Source: Lewinellaceae bacterium (GTDB taxonomy: Bacteria > Bacteroidota > Bacteroidia > Chitinophagales > Saprospiraceae). Taken from it: DNA of 64,000 bases. Below are positions 26,051-34,187 of this stretch, one piece after another (within the stretch, counting starts at the first letter, position 1; every line of letters begins with the position of its first letter). The position numbers and the translations under genes are program-made. The notes beneath the pieces were generated by a model. The model was not told where the DNA came from and ran no database searches. It was given only the letters and a program-made list of their open reading frames with translations. The stretch covers positions 62,001 through 126,000 of the forward strand of contig JADJOD010000003.1 in the NCBI GenBank assembly GCA_016713985.1. Reading direction: 5' to 3'.

Positions 26051-26315
26051 TGTAGCGCGAACTTCAGTTCGCTTTTTATCGTAGCGCGAACTTCAGTTCG
26101 CTTTTTATCGTAGCGCGAACTTCAGTTCGCCTTGATGCCTGGCGAACTAAAGTTCGCGTTACAGGGCGAACTAAAGTTCGCGCTACAGGGCGAACTAAAG
26201 TTCGCGCTACAGGGCGAACTAAAGTTAAAGTTCGCGCTACAGGGCGAACTAAAGTTCGCGCTACAGGGCGAACTAAAGTTCGCGTTACAGGGCGAACTAA
26301 AGTTCGCATTACCTG
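26051..26315. repeat. Palindromic tandem array (GGCGAACTAAAGTTCGCGCTACA)
   Basis: Three copies of a 29-bp unit containing GCGAACTTCAGTTCGC, each joined by TTTTTATC, are followed after CTTGATGCCT by seven copies in opposite orientation of a 23-bp unit built on GCGAACTAAAGTTCGC. Every unit is itself a near-perfect hairpin. One unit carries an extra AAAGTT. The array fills most of the 390-bp gap between the divergent GLPGLI and histidine kinase genes. There is no CRISPR spacer diversity. It resembles a REP/BIME-type cluster. Confidence 0.85.
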
Positions 26316-26413
26316 GGGACAAAAGTAGAGTCCGCTTCGCTGCGGCGAGGTTAAACGACCTTGATATTAGGTTAATTAAGGTTAATCCATGTTTCGGGGT
26401 GTTCCAAATCCGG

Positions 26414-26421
26414 TATTTTTG
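26414..26421 (+). promoter_or_regulatory. -7 box giving a near-leaderless histidine kinase mRNA
   Basis: TATTTTTG matches TAnnTTTG and ends 7 bases before the ATG at 26429, so the predicted transcript starts almost at the start codon. This supports choosing 26429 as the start. Confidence 0.5.
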
Positions 26422-26428
26422 TGCAATC

Positions 26429-27913
26429 ATGCTGTTTTTTCACAAACGATACCGCTTTTTATGGCTGATTTTCAGCAGTTTGGCCATGCTGGCTCTGTTT
26501 CAGGCGTTTTGGTTGCGGAAAGTTTGGCGTGAACAGCGGGAGTCGATGCAGCAGGAGGCCAATTACCTGTTCCAGCAAACGGTGATGAGTCTTCAGGACT
26601 CGCTGGTACAACGCAGCATGGTCAGCAATGACCACCTGCCCGCCCAACTCCCGATTCCGCCATTTCCGGGTGCGCCCGAACTCGGTTTCTGGCACTACCG
26701 GCAAGATACAAAGGCTCGTATTACATTGAAAAACAAGGAGAAACAATCCCTCCCCGATTCGATTCAATTCGACCAGGTACAGATATTAATTACTACCGAC
26801 GACAGCCTGAAAGCAACGGACGAGCCGATGGGGGTCAGCCGGATCATTTCCAGAATTTCACTGCCGGAGGAATTGCCGCGAAAGTTTTCTTTCCGGATCA
26901 GCCGGGATACGATTTCGACGGATTCTTTATATAATCATTACGGCCGGGCACTTGCCAGTGCCGGGATTGCGGTTGCTTTTAACATCGGGGCGTCTGAAAA
27001 ACCGCCGGCCGCCGGCTACCCGGGTATCCGCACCGACCCTGCTTTTTCAGGACTGCTGACCCACCGTTATTACACGGCGGAATTTCGCGATTACCAGGGG
27101 TTTTTGCTGCGCAAAATGTTGCCTCATATCATCTTTTCGCTGTTGCTGTTCGGAGTCACGGCAGCGGCTTTTGGGGTGATTTACAAAAGCTTGCGCCAGC
27201 AACAACGGCTTTCCGCGTTGAAAAACGACTTCATCGCCAACATGACGCACGAGTTAAAAACGCCCATCACCACGGTCGGGGTGGCCCTCGAAGCGTTGAG
27301 TGATTTTGAAGTGCTGAATAAACCGGAACAAACACAGGAATACCTCACCATCTCCAAACTCGAACTGGCGCGGCTTACTTTGCTGGTAGACAAGGTGCTG
27401 CGACTTTCCCTGTTTGAAGAAAAACAACCACATCTGAACCCCGAACCTCTTGACCTGGCCATATTGGTTCACCAGGTATTAAAGGCGATGAAACTTCAGG
27501 TAGAAAGTGCGGGGGCTGACATCCGGTTTGAAACGGAAGCCGGTCGCCCGTTTACCCTGACCGGCGACCGGCTGCACCTGACCAGCGTTGTATTTAATCT
27601 CATTGACAATGCTTTGAAATACAGAGGATTAAACCCGCCTAAGATTGACGTATCCCTTCGAAACCTTCCCGGCAACCAGATTGCCCTGACGGTGCAGGAC
27701 AACGGCATCGGTATCGCACCCGAATATCGGGGGAAGATTTTTGAAAAATTTTTCCGCGTGCCGGCCGGTGATACACACACCGTAAAAGGGCACGGCCTGG
27801 GGTTGAGTTATGTGGCCCAAGTCATCGGGCAACACGGCGGCAGCATTCGGGTGGAAAGTGAAGTGGGGCGGGGGAGTATATTTATTGTGGAATTGCCGGG
27901 GGCGGGCGGGTAA
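26429..27913 (+). CDS. Sensor histidine kinase
   Basis: A 494-residue kinase. Transmembrane helices at about 8-28 and 232-252 enclose a periplasmic sensor of about 200 residues with no recognised fold. The HisKA motif NDFIANMTHELKTP carries phospho-acceptor His274. ATP-binding boxes are visible: N-box VVFNLIDNALKY, G1 VQDNGIGIAPEYRGKIFEKFFRV, G2 GHGLGLSYVAQVI and the final GGSIRVESEVGRGSIFIVELP. The open frame extends upstream through the repeat array, but the array reads as a meaningless ELKFALQG repeat, so the start is placed at 26429. No response regulator is adjacent in this window, making it an orphan kinase here. Confidence 0.9.
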   Translation: MLFFHKRYRFLWLIFSSLAMLALFQAFWLRKVWREQRESMQQEANYLFQQTVMSLQDSLVQRSMVSNDHLPAQLPIPPFPGAPELGFWHYRQDTKARITLKNKEKQSLPDSIQFDQVQILITTDDSLKATDEPMGVSRIISRISLPEELPRKFSFRISRDTISTDSLYNHYGRALASAGIAVAFNIGASEKPPAAGYPGIRTDPAFSGLLTHRYYTAEFRDYQGFLLRKMLPHIIFSLLLFGVTAAAFGVIYKSLRQQQRLSALKNDFIANMTHELKTPITTVGVALEALSDFEVLNKPEQTQEYLTISKLELARLTLLVDKVLRLSLFEEKQPHLNPEPLDLAILVHQVLKAMKLQVESAGADIRFETEAGRPFTLTGDRLHLTSVVFNLIDNALKYRGLNPPKIDVSLRNLPGNQIALTVQDNGIGIAPEYRGKIFEKFFRVPAGDTHTVKGHGLGLSYVAQVIGQHGGSIRVESEVGRGSIFIVELPGAGG

Positions 27914-27950
27914 AACCCGGTAGATTTTACTCACGAGGCGGAGCCTCGCG
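27908..27950. repeat. Dispersed repeat, left copy (GGGTAAAACCCGG ... CGAGGCGGAGCCTCG)
   Basis: Begins with GGGTAAAACCCGG and ends with the 15-bp palindrome CGAGGCGGAGCCTCG at 27934-27948. The same pair of motifs appears in inverted orientation at 28596-28638, so the lipocalin-like gene is flanked by inverted copies. Here it lies just after the kinase stop and could also act as a terminator hairpin. Confidence 0.65.
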
Positions 27951-27962
27951 CTAGCGATAAAA

Positions 27963-28418
27963 TTACTGTTTCACCCGCACGTACTTTTCAACGATCACCC
28001 GGTCGATACCCAGGTTTTCGAGTTTTTCCACGCCGCTTTGGGTCAAGGTATCGTTGTGGATTTTGACCGTGAACTTAAACTTGTGATCTTCCCATGCCCG
28101 GTCTATAAAGTATTGCAGATGTTCGGTGTACGCACTGTCCGCCAATGTGTAGGTTCCTCCGCCGGCGGTAAAAGAGGCCGCAGTTGCGTCTTTACCCTGG
28201 TTCAAATCGTGGTTAAAAAAGGCAAAATGTGTTTCGTTGATGATTTTAATCATCCGCGTGTTGGCATTAAACGTAGAAAACGTGCTGTCTTTTTCCGTGC
28301 TGGTTGCCGAAATTAATTGCCAGGTTCCGACGAGTGGAACGGGCGTTTTTGGGGCGGTGTTTACGTCGCAGGAAACAATAATTACTGCGGTCAGCATGAT
28401 TGCACTGGCGAATTTCAT
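27963..28418 (-). CDS. Lipocalin-like lipoprotein
   Basis: A 151-residue lipoprotein: MKFASAIMLTAVIIVSC with the lipobox cysteine near residue 17. The mature part opens VPLVGTWQLISATSTEKDSTFSTFN and ends with TQSGVEKLENLGIDRVIVEKYVRVKQ, a pattern of strands with one leading LVGTW motif typical of small lipocalin-like/DUF4488-type proteins. It appears to be monocistronic, flanked by inverted copies of the repeat at 27.9 and 28.6 kb. A TACATTTA sequence upstream resembles a weak -7 box. Ligand and role are unknown. Confidence 0.65.
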   Translation of the reverse strand: MKFASAIMLTAVIIVSCDVNTAPKTPVPLVGTWQLISATSTEKDSTFSTFNANTRMIKIINETHFAFFNHDLNQGKDATAASFTAGGGTYTLADSAYTEHLQYFIDRAWEDHKFKFTVKIHNDTLTQSGVEKLENLGIDRVIVEKYVRVKQ

Positions 28419-28595
28419 GGCTTTTGTTTGAATAATTGCGCGGATTGTATGGGATAAATGTACGTTGAAATGTTTGCAACTGCTCCTTATTTCCGGTGCT
28501 TCTCAAAGATAGGGGGTTGCCGAAAAGCAGGGTTATTCGCCCTGCTCGCGCCGAGGCCCGGGGGGGGTTTACCCGACCAAAAATCCTGCTCGCGC

Positions 28596-28638
28596 CGAGG
28601 CTCCGCCTCGCGTGTAGCATCCACCGGGTTTTACCCGC
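28596..28638. repeat. Dispersed repeat, right copy (inverted)
   Basis: CGAGGCTCCGCCTCG (28596-28610) followed by CCGGGTTTTACCC (about 28624-28637) is the reverse complement arrangement of the copy at 27.9 kb, with diverged 13-bp spacers between the two conserved parts. A further partial unit (GCCGAGGCCCGGGG, GTTTACCCG) lies just left, around 28545-28577. Confidence 0.6.
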
Positions 28639-28648
28639 AACCAAAAGA

Positions 28649-29827
28649 TCAGGTAATCTTCCCCAACACCTCCACCACGCGCTCCACCTCCTCCTCCGTA
28701 TTATAATAATGCGGCGACACCCGCAGCGCCCATTGCACGCCTTTCCGGGGAAAATCGATTTGCGCCACGGTCAGCGGCGAAATACGGCAGTTGATGTTTT
28801 CGCGTTGCAGCTGCGCCAGGAGGGTATCCGGATTCCAATGCTTTGCGTGTGCTGTGACGATAGCGCACAATTCCACACCTTTATCCAGTACGTCCACACC
28901 CGGCAGTTCGTTCAGGCGCTTCCGGGCCAGGTCGGCCAGCATTTTTACCCGGTTTTCAATTTGATCCAGGCCGACGGAAAGTGCGTATTCGGCGGCGGCT
29001 TTGCTGCCCAGCATCAGTGCGACGGGTATTTCCCAGTATTCGAAACGGCGCGCGGTTTTGGATGAAATATATTTGTTTTCACCTACCCAATCAGCGCTGC
29101 GCATGTCGGGCAGCGGCATTTCGAGGCCGGCTTCCAGCGCCCGGTCAGAGGCGAACAAAAAACCGGCGCCCCGTGGCCCGCGCAGGAATTTTCGCAGGGT
29201 AGCGGATAAAAAATCACAACCGATTTTTTCCACGTCGAGTGGTATTTGCCCGGCCGACTGGCAGGCGTCGACTAAGTACCAAACCTCCTGTTCGCGGCAC
29301 ATTTTTCCGATGGCTTCCACCGGCTGTACGAGGCCGCTGTTGGTGGGTACGTGTGTGACAGCCGCTAATTTTGGGCGGTGTTTTTTCAGAATTGATTCAA
29401 AATCAGCAACATCTACGCCACCTGCTGCGTCGTCGCGTGCACGAATGAGCCGGATACGCAGGCGTTTTTGCAAGGCCAAAAAAGCGATCTGGTTGGAAAC
29501 ATAGTCGTTTTCGGTTGTCAGAATCACGTCGCCGGGCCGAAGTGGAATGGCGCTCAGCGCGCGTGCATACGCATCCGTGGCGCTGCCGGCGAAAGCGATA
29601 TGGTGTGGTTTTGCGCCGAGCAGCCGGGCAATGGCATCGTAAAAGCCGGCAATCGCGGGGGCGGCATGATCCGCCGCTTCATAAGCGCCGATTTGCGCTT
29701 CGAGGTCGAGGTGCTGCTGTACGGCGCGGATGACCGGCCAGGGCGGCAACGCGGCCCCGGCGTTGTTCAGGTGAATACGGTGGATGCAGCCGGGAGTATC
29801 GGCGCGAAGATGGGACACAGTTGTCAT
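28649..29827 (-). CDS. Class V aminotransferase / cysteine-desulfurase-like PLP enzyme
   Basis: A 392-residue fold-type I PLP enzyme of aminotransferase class V. It begins after a short leader with IHLNNAGAALPPWPVIRAVQQHL, has AFAGSATDAYARALSAIPLRPGDVILTTENDYVSN and VTHVPTNSGLVQPVEAI, the PLP-binding D in LVDACQSAGQIPLDV and the probable Schiff-base Lys in SATLRKFLRGPRGAGFLF. The genes for isc proteins lie elsewhere in this window and this protein lacks a SGSAC-type catalytic loop, so a desulfurase role is unlikely; the substrate is unknown. It is convergent with nothing downstream and is divergent from the hypothetical gene at 29.96 kb. Confidence 0.85.
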   Translation of the reverse strand: MTTVSHLRADTPGCIHRIHLNNAGAALPPWPVIRAVQQHLDLEAQIGAYEAADHAAPAIAGFYDAIARLLGAKPHHIAFAGSATDAYARALSAIPLRPGDVILTTENDYVSNQIAFLALQKRLRIRLIRARDDAAGGVDVADFESILKKHRPKLAAVTHVPTNSGLVQPVEAIGKMCREQEVWYLVDACQSAGQIPLDVEKIGCDFLSATLRKFLRGPRGAGFLFASDRALEAGLEMPLPDMRSADWVGENKYISSKTARRFEYWEIPVALMLGSKAAAEYALSVGLDQIENRVKMLADLARKRLNELPGVDVLDKGVELCAIVTAHAKHWNPDTLLAQLQRENINCRISPLTVAQIDFPRKGVQWALRVSPHYYNTEEEVERVVEVLGKIT

Positions 29828-29948
29828 TTCGTCGTTGCGTTATTAAAGCCTTTATCGTCATTCAGGCCATCGTCACTTCTGCCGAATGGCTTAATGGCCT
29901 TAATGACGATTAACGATGATCAAAGATATGTTCTTTACAACCCTGCCT

Positions 29949-29956
29949 TACCTTTG
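29949..29956 (+). promoter_or_regulatory. -7 box giving a possibly leaderless transcript
   Basis: TACCTTTG matches TAnnTTTG and ends 6 bases before the ATG at 29963, which makes that ATG, rather than those at 29894 or 29903, the probable start. Confidence 0.45.
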
Positions 29957-29962
29957 GCGGCT

Positions 29963-30460
29963 ATGGAAAATGACTTTCGGGAAAACGATCCTGTCCCCGC
30001 CGATTGTTTTCAATTGGAGGAACTTAAAATTCTGCAATCGTTTGACAATCAGTTGCTGGTCGACGCAAACTACTATCTCTGGCTCCATCACACGGGGGGC
30101 AGCAACGCGCCGCTTCGTTTTTTATATACCCTGGAACTGGTGTTTGAAAACGCCGGACCGCTGCTGCTCTCTTCCGGCGAGGATTCGGAAGCCATTCGCC
30201 TGATCGGGGCGGAGGACTTGCTCGAAACGGCGCGTCAGTTGCAGCGATTGCACGGCAAAGCGCTGATCCAGCGAATTTCTGCGGGCGCCCAGCCAATGTG
30301 GCGCGAATCCGTCGGCAGAACCCTCAAAGGCATCCGCTTGTCCAGGAACGAAGCGGGTCTTTTTCTCAACGACGCGTTGTTGCTCGATTTCGGCGAACGG
30401 CGTATTCTCGTGCGGCTCCACGAACGGGAAGGGTTGTTGGTGGATAGTTGTGAGTCATAA
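29963..30460 (+). CDS. Hypothetical protein
   Basis: A soluble protein of about 165 residues if started at MENDFRENDPVPADCF (29963), longer by 23 residues from the ATG at 29894. No signal peptide or membrane segment. It contains LEELKILQSFDNQLLVDANYYLWLHH, a hydrophobic RFLYTLELVFENAGPLLLSSGEDSEAIRL and an end rich in charged residues. I do not recognise the family. The position of the -7 box favours the shorter form. The stop codon lies inside a heptamer repeat hairpin. I take it as real because of the promoter and sustained codon use over its whole length. Confidence 0.55.
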   Translation: MENDFRENDPVPADCFQLEELKILQSFDNQLLVDANYYLWLHHTGGSNAPLRFLYTLELVFENAGPLLLSSGEDSEAIRLIGAEDLLETARQLQRLHGKALIQRISAGAQPMWRESVGRTLKGIRLSRNEAGLFLNDALLLDFGERRILVRLHEREGLLVDSCES

Positions 30461-30554
30461 GTCATAAGTCGTGAGTCGTGAGTCGTGAGTCGTGAGTCGT
30501 GAGTCGCGCTTACGACTTATGACTCACGACTCACGACTTATAACTCACAACTAT
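30444..30554. repeat. Heptamer (GTCGTGA-type) array folded as an inverted repeat
   Basis: ATAGTTGTGAGTCATAAG, then five or more direct GTCGTGA heptamers, then the same units in reverse complement ending ACTCACAACTAT: the two ends are perfectly complementary. The repeats contain the stop codons of both convergent genes (TAA at 30458-30460 and TAG of the minus gene at 30551). It would form a long hairpin. Confidence 0.8.
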
Positions 30555-31571
30555 TTCGGCTCCAGATATATTTCCGTTTCAAATACCGGCACATCCGTAA
30601 CCGCCTCGATATCAATATGTACATTGATGTCGTCCACCAAATTATCACTTTTCAGGGCAAAATAATAGGTGCCCTGGAGGGGAGAATACCGGCGCTGCAC
30701 GTCGACACTGACGCCCGATTGCTGCATATAAGCGCTGTAAGGTTTGTTGTCAGAAAACTTGGTCCAGTTGTCGTAGTCGACGATGGCGTATTCCACGTCT
30801 TCGCCGGCCGTGGAAACGGTCATATCGATGGCGGCGCCGAGTGCGAATGCGGCGAGTGCAGTTTCGGGCTGCACTCCCATGATTTTGACGGCTCCCGTTT
30901 GCAGGATGGATTTTAGTTTGTCGGCATCATTTCGGCGGGCATCGGCGGTAGCCTGGCCGACGGAAATCCGGTAAGCCCAGCGGGTGGTATTGGGCGGCAG
31001 GGTAAACTGGTACACGTTGACCGGTTTTTTCAGGTAAAATTTGCTGGCCAGCACGGTCACCTGCCCTCCCAGGGAGATCACGTCCGTTTTTTTTCCTGTT
31101 TCGACGGCTCGTTTCCGAACAGAATAATCCGGTATCTGCCGGATATCCCAATCCACACGTGTTTTAAATCGGGCTGTTTCGGCGTTTGCCGGGGTTCGGT
31201 GCAGCGTAAATCGGCATACTTTTTTACTCAGCCCCGTTTCCTGAAAACGAAGCATGTAAACCCCTGTTTTGGGGATCAGAATGGTCTTTTTTAACATGGA
31301 ATCGAGTTCATACGCCCTGAAAACAGGGTATTCGGGGAATTGCATGAACTCGATGGTTTTGATCTCCTTATCCGTCAGTTCATCCACTTCGAGCAAAAAC
31401 CTGGTCACCTTCGGCAAATGCGTAGACAAACTCGCTGGTGCCGCTGAGTTTGAAGGTTTGGTCGGCGACGGGCAGGGGTTGAAAACCCGTAGCGGCGGTT
31501 TGACCGGCGACAGACAGGGGTTGAAAACCTGCGCCGGCAACGAATAGGAAGGATAAAAACAAGAAGCGCAT
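30551..31571 (-). CDS. Secreted protein of unknown function, frameshifted
   Basis: Two minus-strand frames join into about 338 residues. The front (from ATG 31571) is a signal peptide, MRFLFLSFLFVAGAG, followed by a 14-residue duplication (GFQPLSVAGQTAAT, GFQPLPVADQTFKL) and SGTSEFVYAFAEGDQV. Removing one base from the A-run 31395-31399 continues it as LLEVDELTDKEIKTIEF in the second frame, with PVFRAYELDSMLKKTILIPKTGVYMLRF, DVISLGGQVTVLASKFYLKKPVNVYQFTL and an end PVFETEIYLEPK. It is beta-rich and looks periplasmic or extracellular; I do not recognise the family. Adjacent, on the same strand, to the CHAT-domain gene 28 bases upstream, so the two may be one operon. Confidence 0.65.
31455..31538. 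repeat. 42-bp tandem duplication inside a coding sequence
   Basis: Two successive 42-bp units starting GGTTTG (31455 and 31497) each contain CAGGGGTTGAAAACC. They encode two imperfect copies of a 14-residue segment next to the signal-peptide cleavage region of the secreted unknown protein. The unit length preserves the frame. Confidence 0.75.
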
Positions 31572-31598
31572 AAGTAGTTGTTTTTCAAATAAAAACAT

Positions 31599-32531
31599 TC
31601 ACCGCATGATCCGAGGCTGCGGCTCGTTCAGGTGACTGTTTCCACTAACATATACCGGTTCATCACATTTTCCGTTCGTAATAAGCACCGGAATGGAAGC
31701 CTGATCCGGATACCGCTCCATCAGCAGCCGGGTTCGGGCGAATTCGAACGCAAACGGCACGTCATTACCTCCGGCGATGGCTTCGTAAAAAGCAACGGCA
31801 AAAATGATCGCACTTTCATCAAATATACGGGCATTCATCCCGATGGCATATCGCAGGTGTTTGCCGGCGGCCAAGGCACTCGGTCCGGAATCGCAGGTGT
31901 TTAAAAAAACGCACTCGATACTGGGAAATTGCCGGAAAAGCGTCGCCAGCACATCGCCGTTTACGGTGCGCGGCTGGCCTTTTTCGTCTTCAAAGATCAC
32001 GCCGGTGCCATACTGTGGGTGATCCACGACGGCGTTGCCCGCAAAATGGACGAAACGGGGTTTAAACTGCGATGCGTCGAGCAGCATACGTTGCAGGTCG
32101 GTAGGAGTTACGTGTATTTTTGCCCGAAAGTCGAAAACATCCCGTTTGCCAAAACGTTTCAGGCCTTCGCTGACCTCCGTGACCTCACGATCCAGTTCCA
32201 GCGCCAGGTTTTTGAACGGATTGGCGCCGAGAAACAGGAGCACGTTTTTGTCGGGATGTTCCACTGCGGATGGCGCGCCCGCCTCCTGAATATCTTCGAC
32301 TAAGCTCAACAAGCGGGCTGCGATGTTTTGACGGCCGGCAGATTCATCCACCGGAGACAAAATACCGTTGATAAAACTCCTTTTCAGGTATTCCAGCTCC
32401 GAACTGAGCAGGGTGACCGGGGTATCGAGATCACTTACCCCCGAGAGCGCCCATTGTTTGGCGATATCGAGCGCTTCGCCGAGTTTGCCAGCCCCGACGA
32501 ATTGTTGAATTTGTATAGGGTATGCCGGCAT
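31599..32531 (-). CDS. EAD11-CHAT domain protein with altered catalytic histidine
   Basis: A 310-residue protein. Residues 1-82 resemble effector-associated domain 11: two helical segments ending SPVDESAGRQNIAARLLSLVEDI. Residues about 95-290 form a CHAT (caspase-like) domain: VLLFLGANP, LTPTDLQ-like and PRFVHFAGNAVVDHPQYGTGVIFEDEKG, then CVFLNTCDS and YAIGMNARIFDESAIIFAVAFYEAIAGG. The usual histidine of the HFSGHG motif is replaced by Asn at 166 (HFAGNA), while the cysteine (Cys213, NTCDS) is kept. If real, the protein would be a proteolytically dead CHAT, or uses another histidine. CHAT/EAD proteins are linked to bacterial conflict systems; an envelope-like secreted gene is the only neighbour in tandem. 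Confidence 0.75.
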   Translation of the reverse strand: MPAYPIQIQQFVGAGKLGEALDIAKQWALSGVSDLDTPVTLLSSELEYLKRSFINGILSPVDESAGRQNIAARLLSLVEDIQEAGAPSAVEHPDKNVLLFLGANPFKNLALELDREVTEVSEGLKRFGKRDVFDFRAKIHVTPTDLQRMLLDASQFKPRFVHFAGNAVVDHPQYGTGVIFEDEKGQPRTVNGDVLATLFRQFPSIECVFLNTCDSGPSALAAGKHLRYAIGMNARIFDESAIIFAVAFYEAIAGGNDVPFAFEFARTRLLMERYPDQASIPVLITNGKCDEPVYVSGNSHLNEPQPRIMR

Positions 32532-32554
32532 GTGTTTTACAATTAATAAAAGTC

Positions 32555-34081
32555 TTAGCGCATTTTTCCCAGCTGGTCCGCAATTTTCCGGTCGTTGGCC
32601 AAGCGGGGCACTTTGTTTTGTCCGCCGAGTTTCCCCTGCGATTTCATGTATTCCCGAAAAGCGTCGCGACGTAAAGGCCTGATTTTCAGCGTTCTCAATA
32701 TATTTCCGGTGATGAGGTCGTCATAATAGATGTTTTGAGAACGCATCCGGATATCCACGTCGAGGGCGAACGTATCGATGCTGGCCGGCGGGTTGTCGAA
32801 CTCGATAAACCATTCGTGGTAAGGCAGGCCGCCTTCAGGAGGGTTGACCTGTGGCGCTACCGTGAATTCCACGATGCGTACCCCGGCGGCATTGGCTACG
32901 GGCAGCAGGGCTTCTTCCACTTCTTTGCCGATGACGTGTTCGCCAAACGCAGAAATAAAATGTTTGACCCGCCCGCTCACGATGATACGGTAGGGGTTTT
33001 TGCTGACAAATTGTACCGTATCGCCGATGTTATAACCCCAGAGCCCGGCATTGGTATTGAGGATCAGGGCATAATTCACACCCAATTCCACGTCTTTCAG
33101 CCAGAAACGCGCAGGATTCGGGTTAAAAATTTCGTCGGCCGGCACAAACTCAAAAAACATACCGGCGTCGGCGTTGAGCAAAAGTCCGGGCGAAGCGGAG
33201 TGGTGTCCGGGAGCCGCCGGCGCGCCAAATACATCCTGAAAAGCGATAAAACCTTCCGACGCCGGGTACGTCTCCAAATAATCCACCGGTCCGCCGACCA
33301 GTTCTTCCAGTTTGGCGCGATAGGGTTCGAAGTTGACGCCGCCGTAGATAAACAGGGAGAAATTGGGGAAAATTTCTTTCACCGTGCGTTTGCCCGTGCG
33401 TTCGAGCAGGCGTTCGTAGTACATCTGCACCCAGGGTGGAATGCCGCTGATGAGGCGCATGTCCGTAAACACGGTTTCGTCCACGATCCGCTCGAGTTTT
33501 TCTTCCCAGTCTTCGATGCAGTTTGTTTGCCAGGAGGGCAGTTGGTTGGTGCGCAGCCAGGCCGGCACAAGGTGGTTGCTGATGCCGCTGAGCCTTCCGG
33601 TGGGGATACCTGCGATGTCATCGAGTTCGGGGCTTCCGGAGAGGAAGATCATTTTGCCGTCGAGCCAGCGGCCGTTGCCTTTGCGGGCGAAATAATTAAA
33701 AGCAGCGTTGCGCGCCGTGCCGAAATGCAGGGGTGTACTTTCTTTCGACATCGGGATGTATTTCACCCCTGAGGTCGTGCCGGGCGTTTTGGCAAAATAG
33801 GCGGGTAAACCAGGCCACAACACGTCCCGTTCGCCGTTTTTGATCCGCTCGACGTATGCTTTCAGGTCTTCATAATCGCGGATGGGTACCGCTTGTTTAA
33901 ATTCATCGTAAGTGCGGATATCGGAAAAATGATGGTCGCGCCCGAATGCGGTACCGGCGGCTGCGGATAAAATGTGTTGAAAAACCTTTTCCTGCCGCTT
34001 CACGGCATCGCCCGACCAGCGGTCGATCGATCGGGCGATACTTTTTGCAAAGGGCCGTATGATGGCGGAACGAAATCCCAT
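32555..34081 (-). CDS. GH3-family acyl-acid-amido-synthetase-like protein
   Basis: A 508-residue protein from the ATG at 34081 (MGFRSAIIRPFAKS). It matches the GH3 auxin-responsive family found in Bacteroidota: the P-loop-like AYFAKTPGTTSGVKYIPMSKES, FFARKGNGRWLDGKMIFLSGSPEL, IYGGVNFEPYRAKLEELVGGPVDYLETYPASEGF and a C-terminal KHFISAFGEHVIGKEVEEAL. Plant GH3 enzymes adenylate acids and join them to amino acids; bacterial members are uncharacterised and may form other acyl-adenylates. A frame extension to 34177 is not supported by the family. On the minus strand a TACCTTTA box upstream is a near match to -7. It does not form an obvious operon with the CHAT gene. Confidence 0.85.
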   Translation of the reverse strand: MGFRSAIIRPFAKSIARSIDRWSGDAVKRQEKVFQHILSAAAGTAFGRDHHFSDIRTYDEFKQAVPIRDYEDLKAYVERIKNGERDVLWPGLPAYFAKTPGTTSGVKYIPMSKESTPLHFGTARNAAFNYFARKGNGRWLDGKMIFLSGSPELDDIAGIPTGRLSGISNHLVPAWLRTNQLPSWQTNCIEDWEEKLERIVDETVFTDMRLISGIPPWVQMYYERLLERTGKRTVKEIFPNFSLFIYGGVNFEPYRAKLEELVGGPVDYLETYPASEGFIAFQDVFGAPAAPGHHSASPGLLLNADAGMFFEFVPADEIFNPNPARFWLKDVELGVNYALILNTNAGLWGYNIGDTVQFVSKNPYRIIVSGRVKHFISAFGEHVIGKEVEEALLPVANAAGVRIVEFTVAPQVNPPEGGLPYHEWFIEFDNPPASIDTFALDVDIRMRSQNIYYDDLITGNILRTLKIRPLRRDAFREYMKSQGKLGGQNKVPRLANDRKIADQLGKMR

Positions 34082-34187
34082 GTTATTAAATTCGGTTGAC
34101 GATTGCAGGCAGTAAAGGTACAAGCTCTCTGCAACCCTTCCTACAACGATGGATTGCCCTGCGGTTGTTGCACGCAATATTTCCGTT

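Noticed and set aside
26051..26315. Possible CRISPR array
   Set aside because: The units are directly abutting and identical, with no variable spacers, and there are no cas genes.
26132..26428. N-terminal extension of the histidine kinase through the palindromic array
   Set aside because: The extension is a tandem ELKFALQG translation of the repeat. A transmembrane helix and -7 box support the ATG at 26429.
29468..29893. Long upstream extension of the hypothetical gene at 29.96 kb
   Set aside because: It runs antisense through the aminotransferase gene and ignores the -7 box next to the ATG at 29963.
32735..33772. Plus-strand open frame opposite the GH3-family gene
   Set aside because: Antisense shadow in high-GC coding sequence; no recognised domain.
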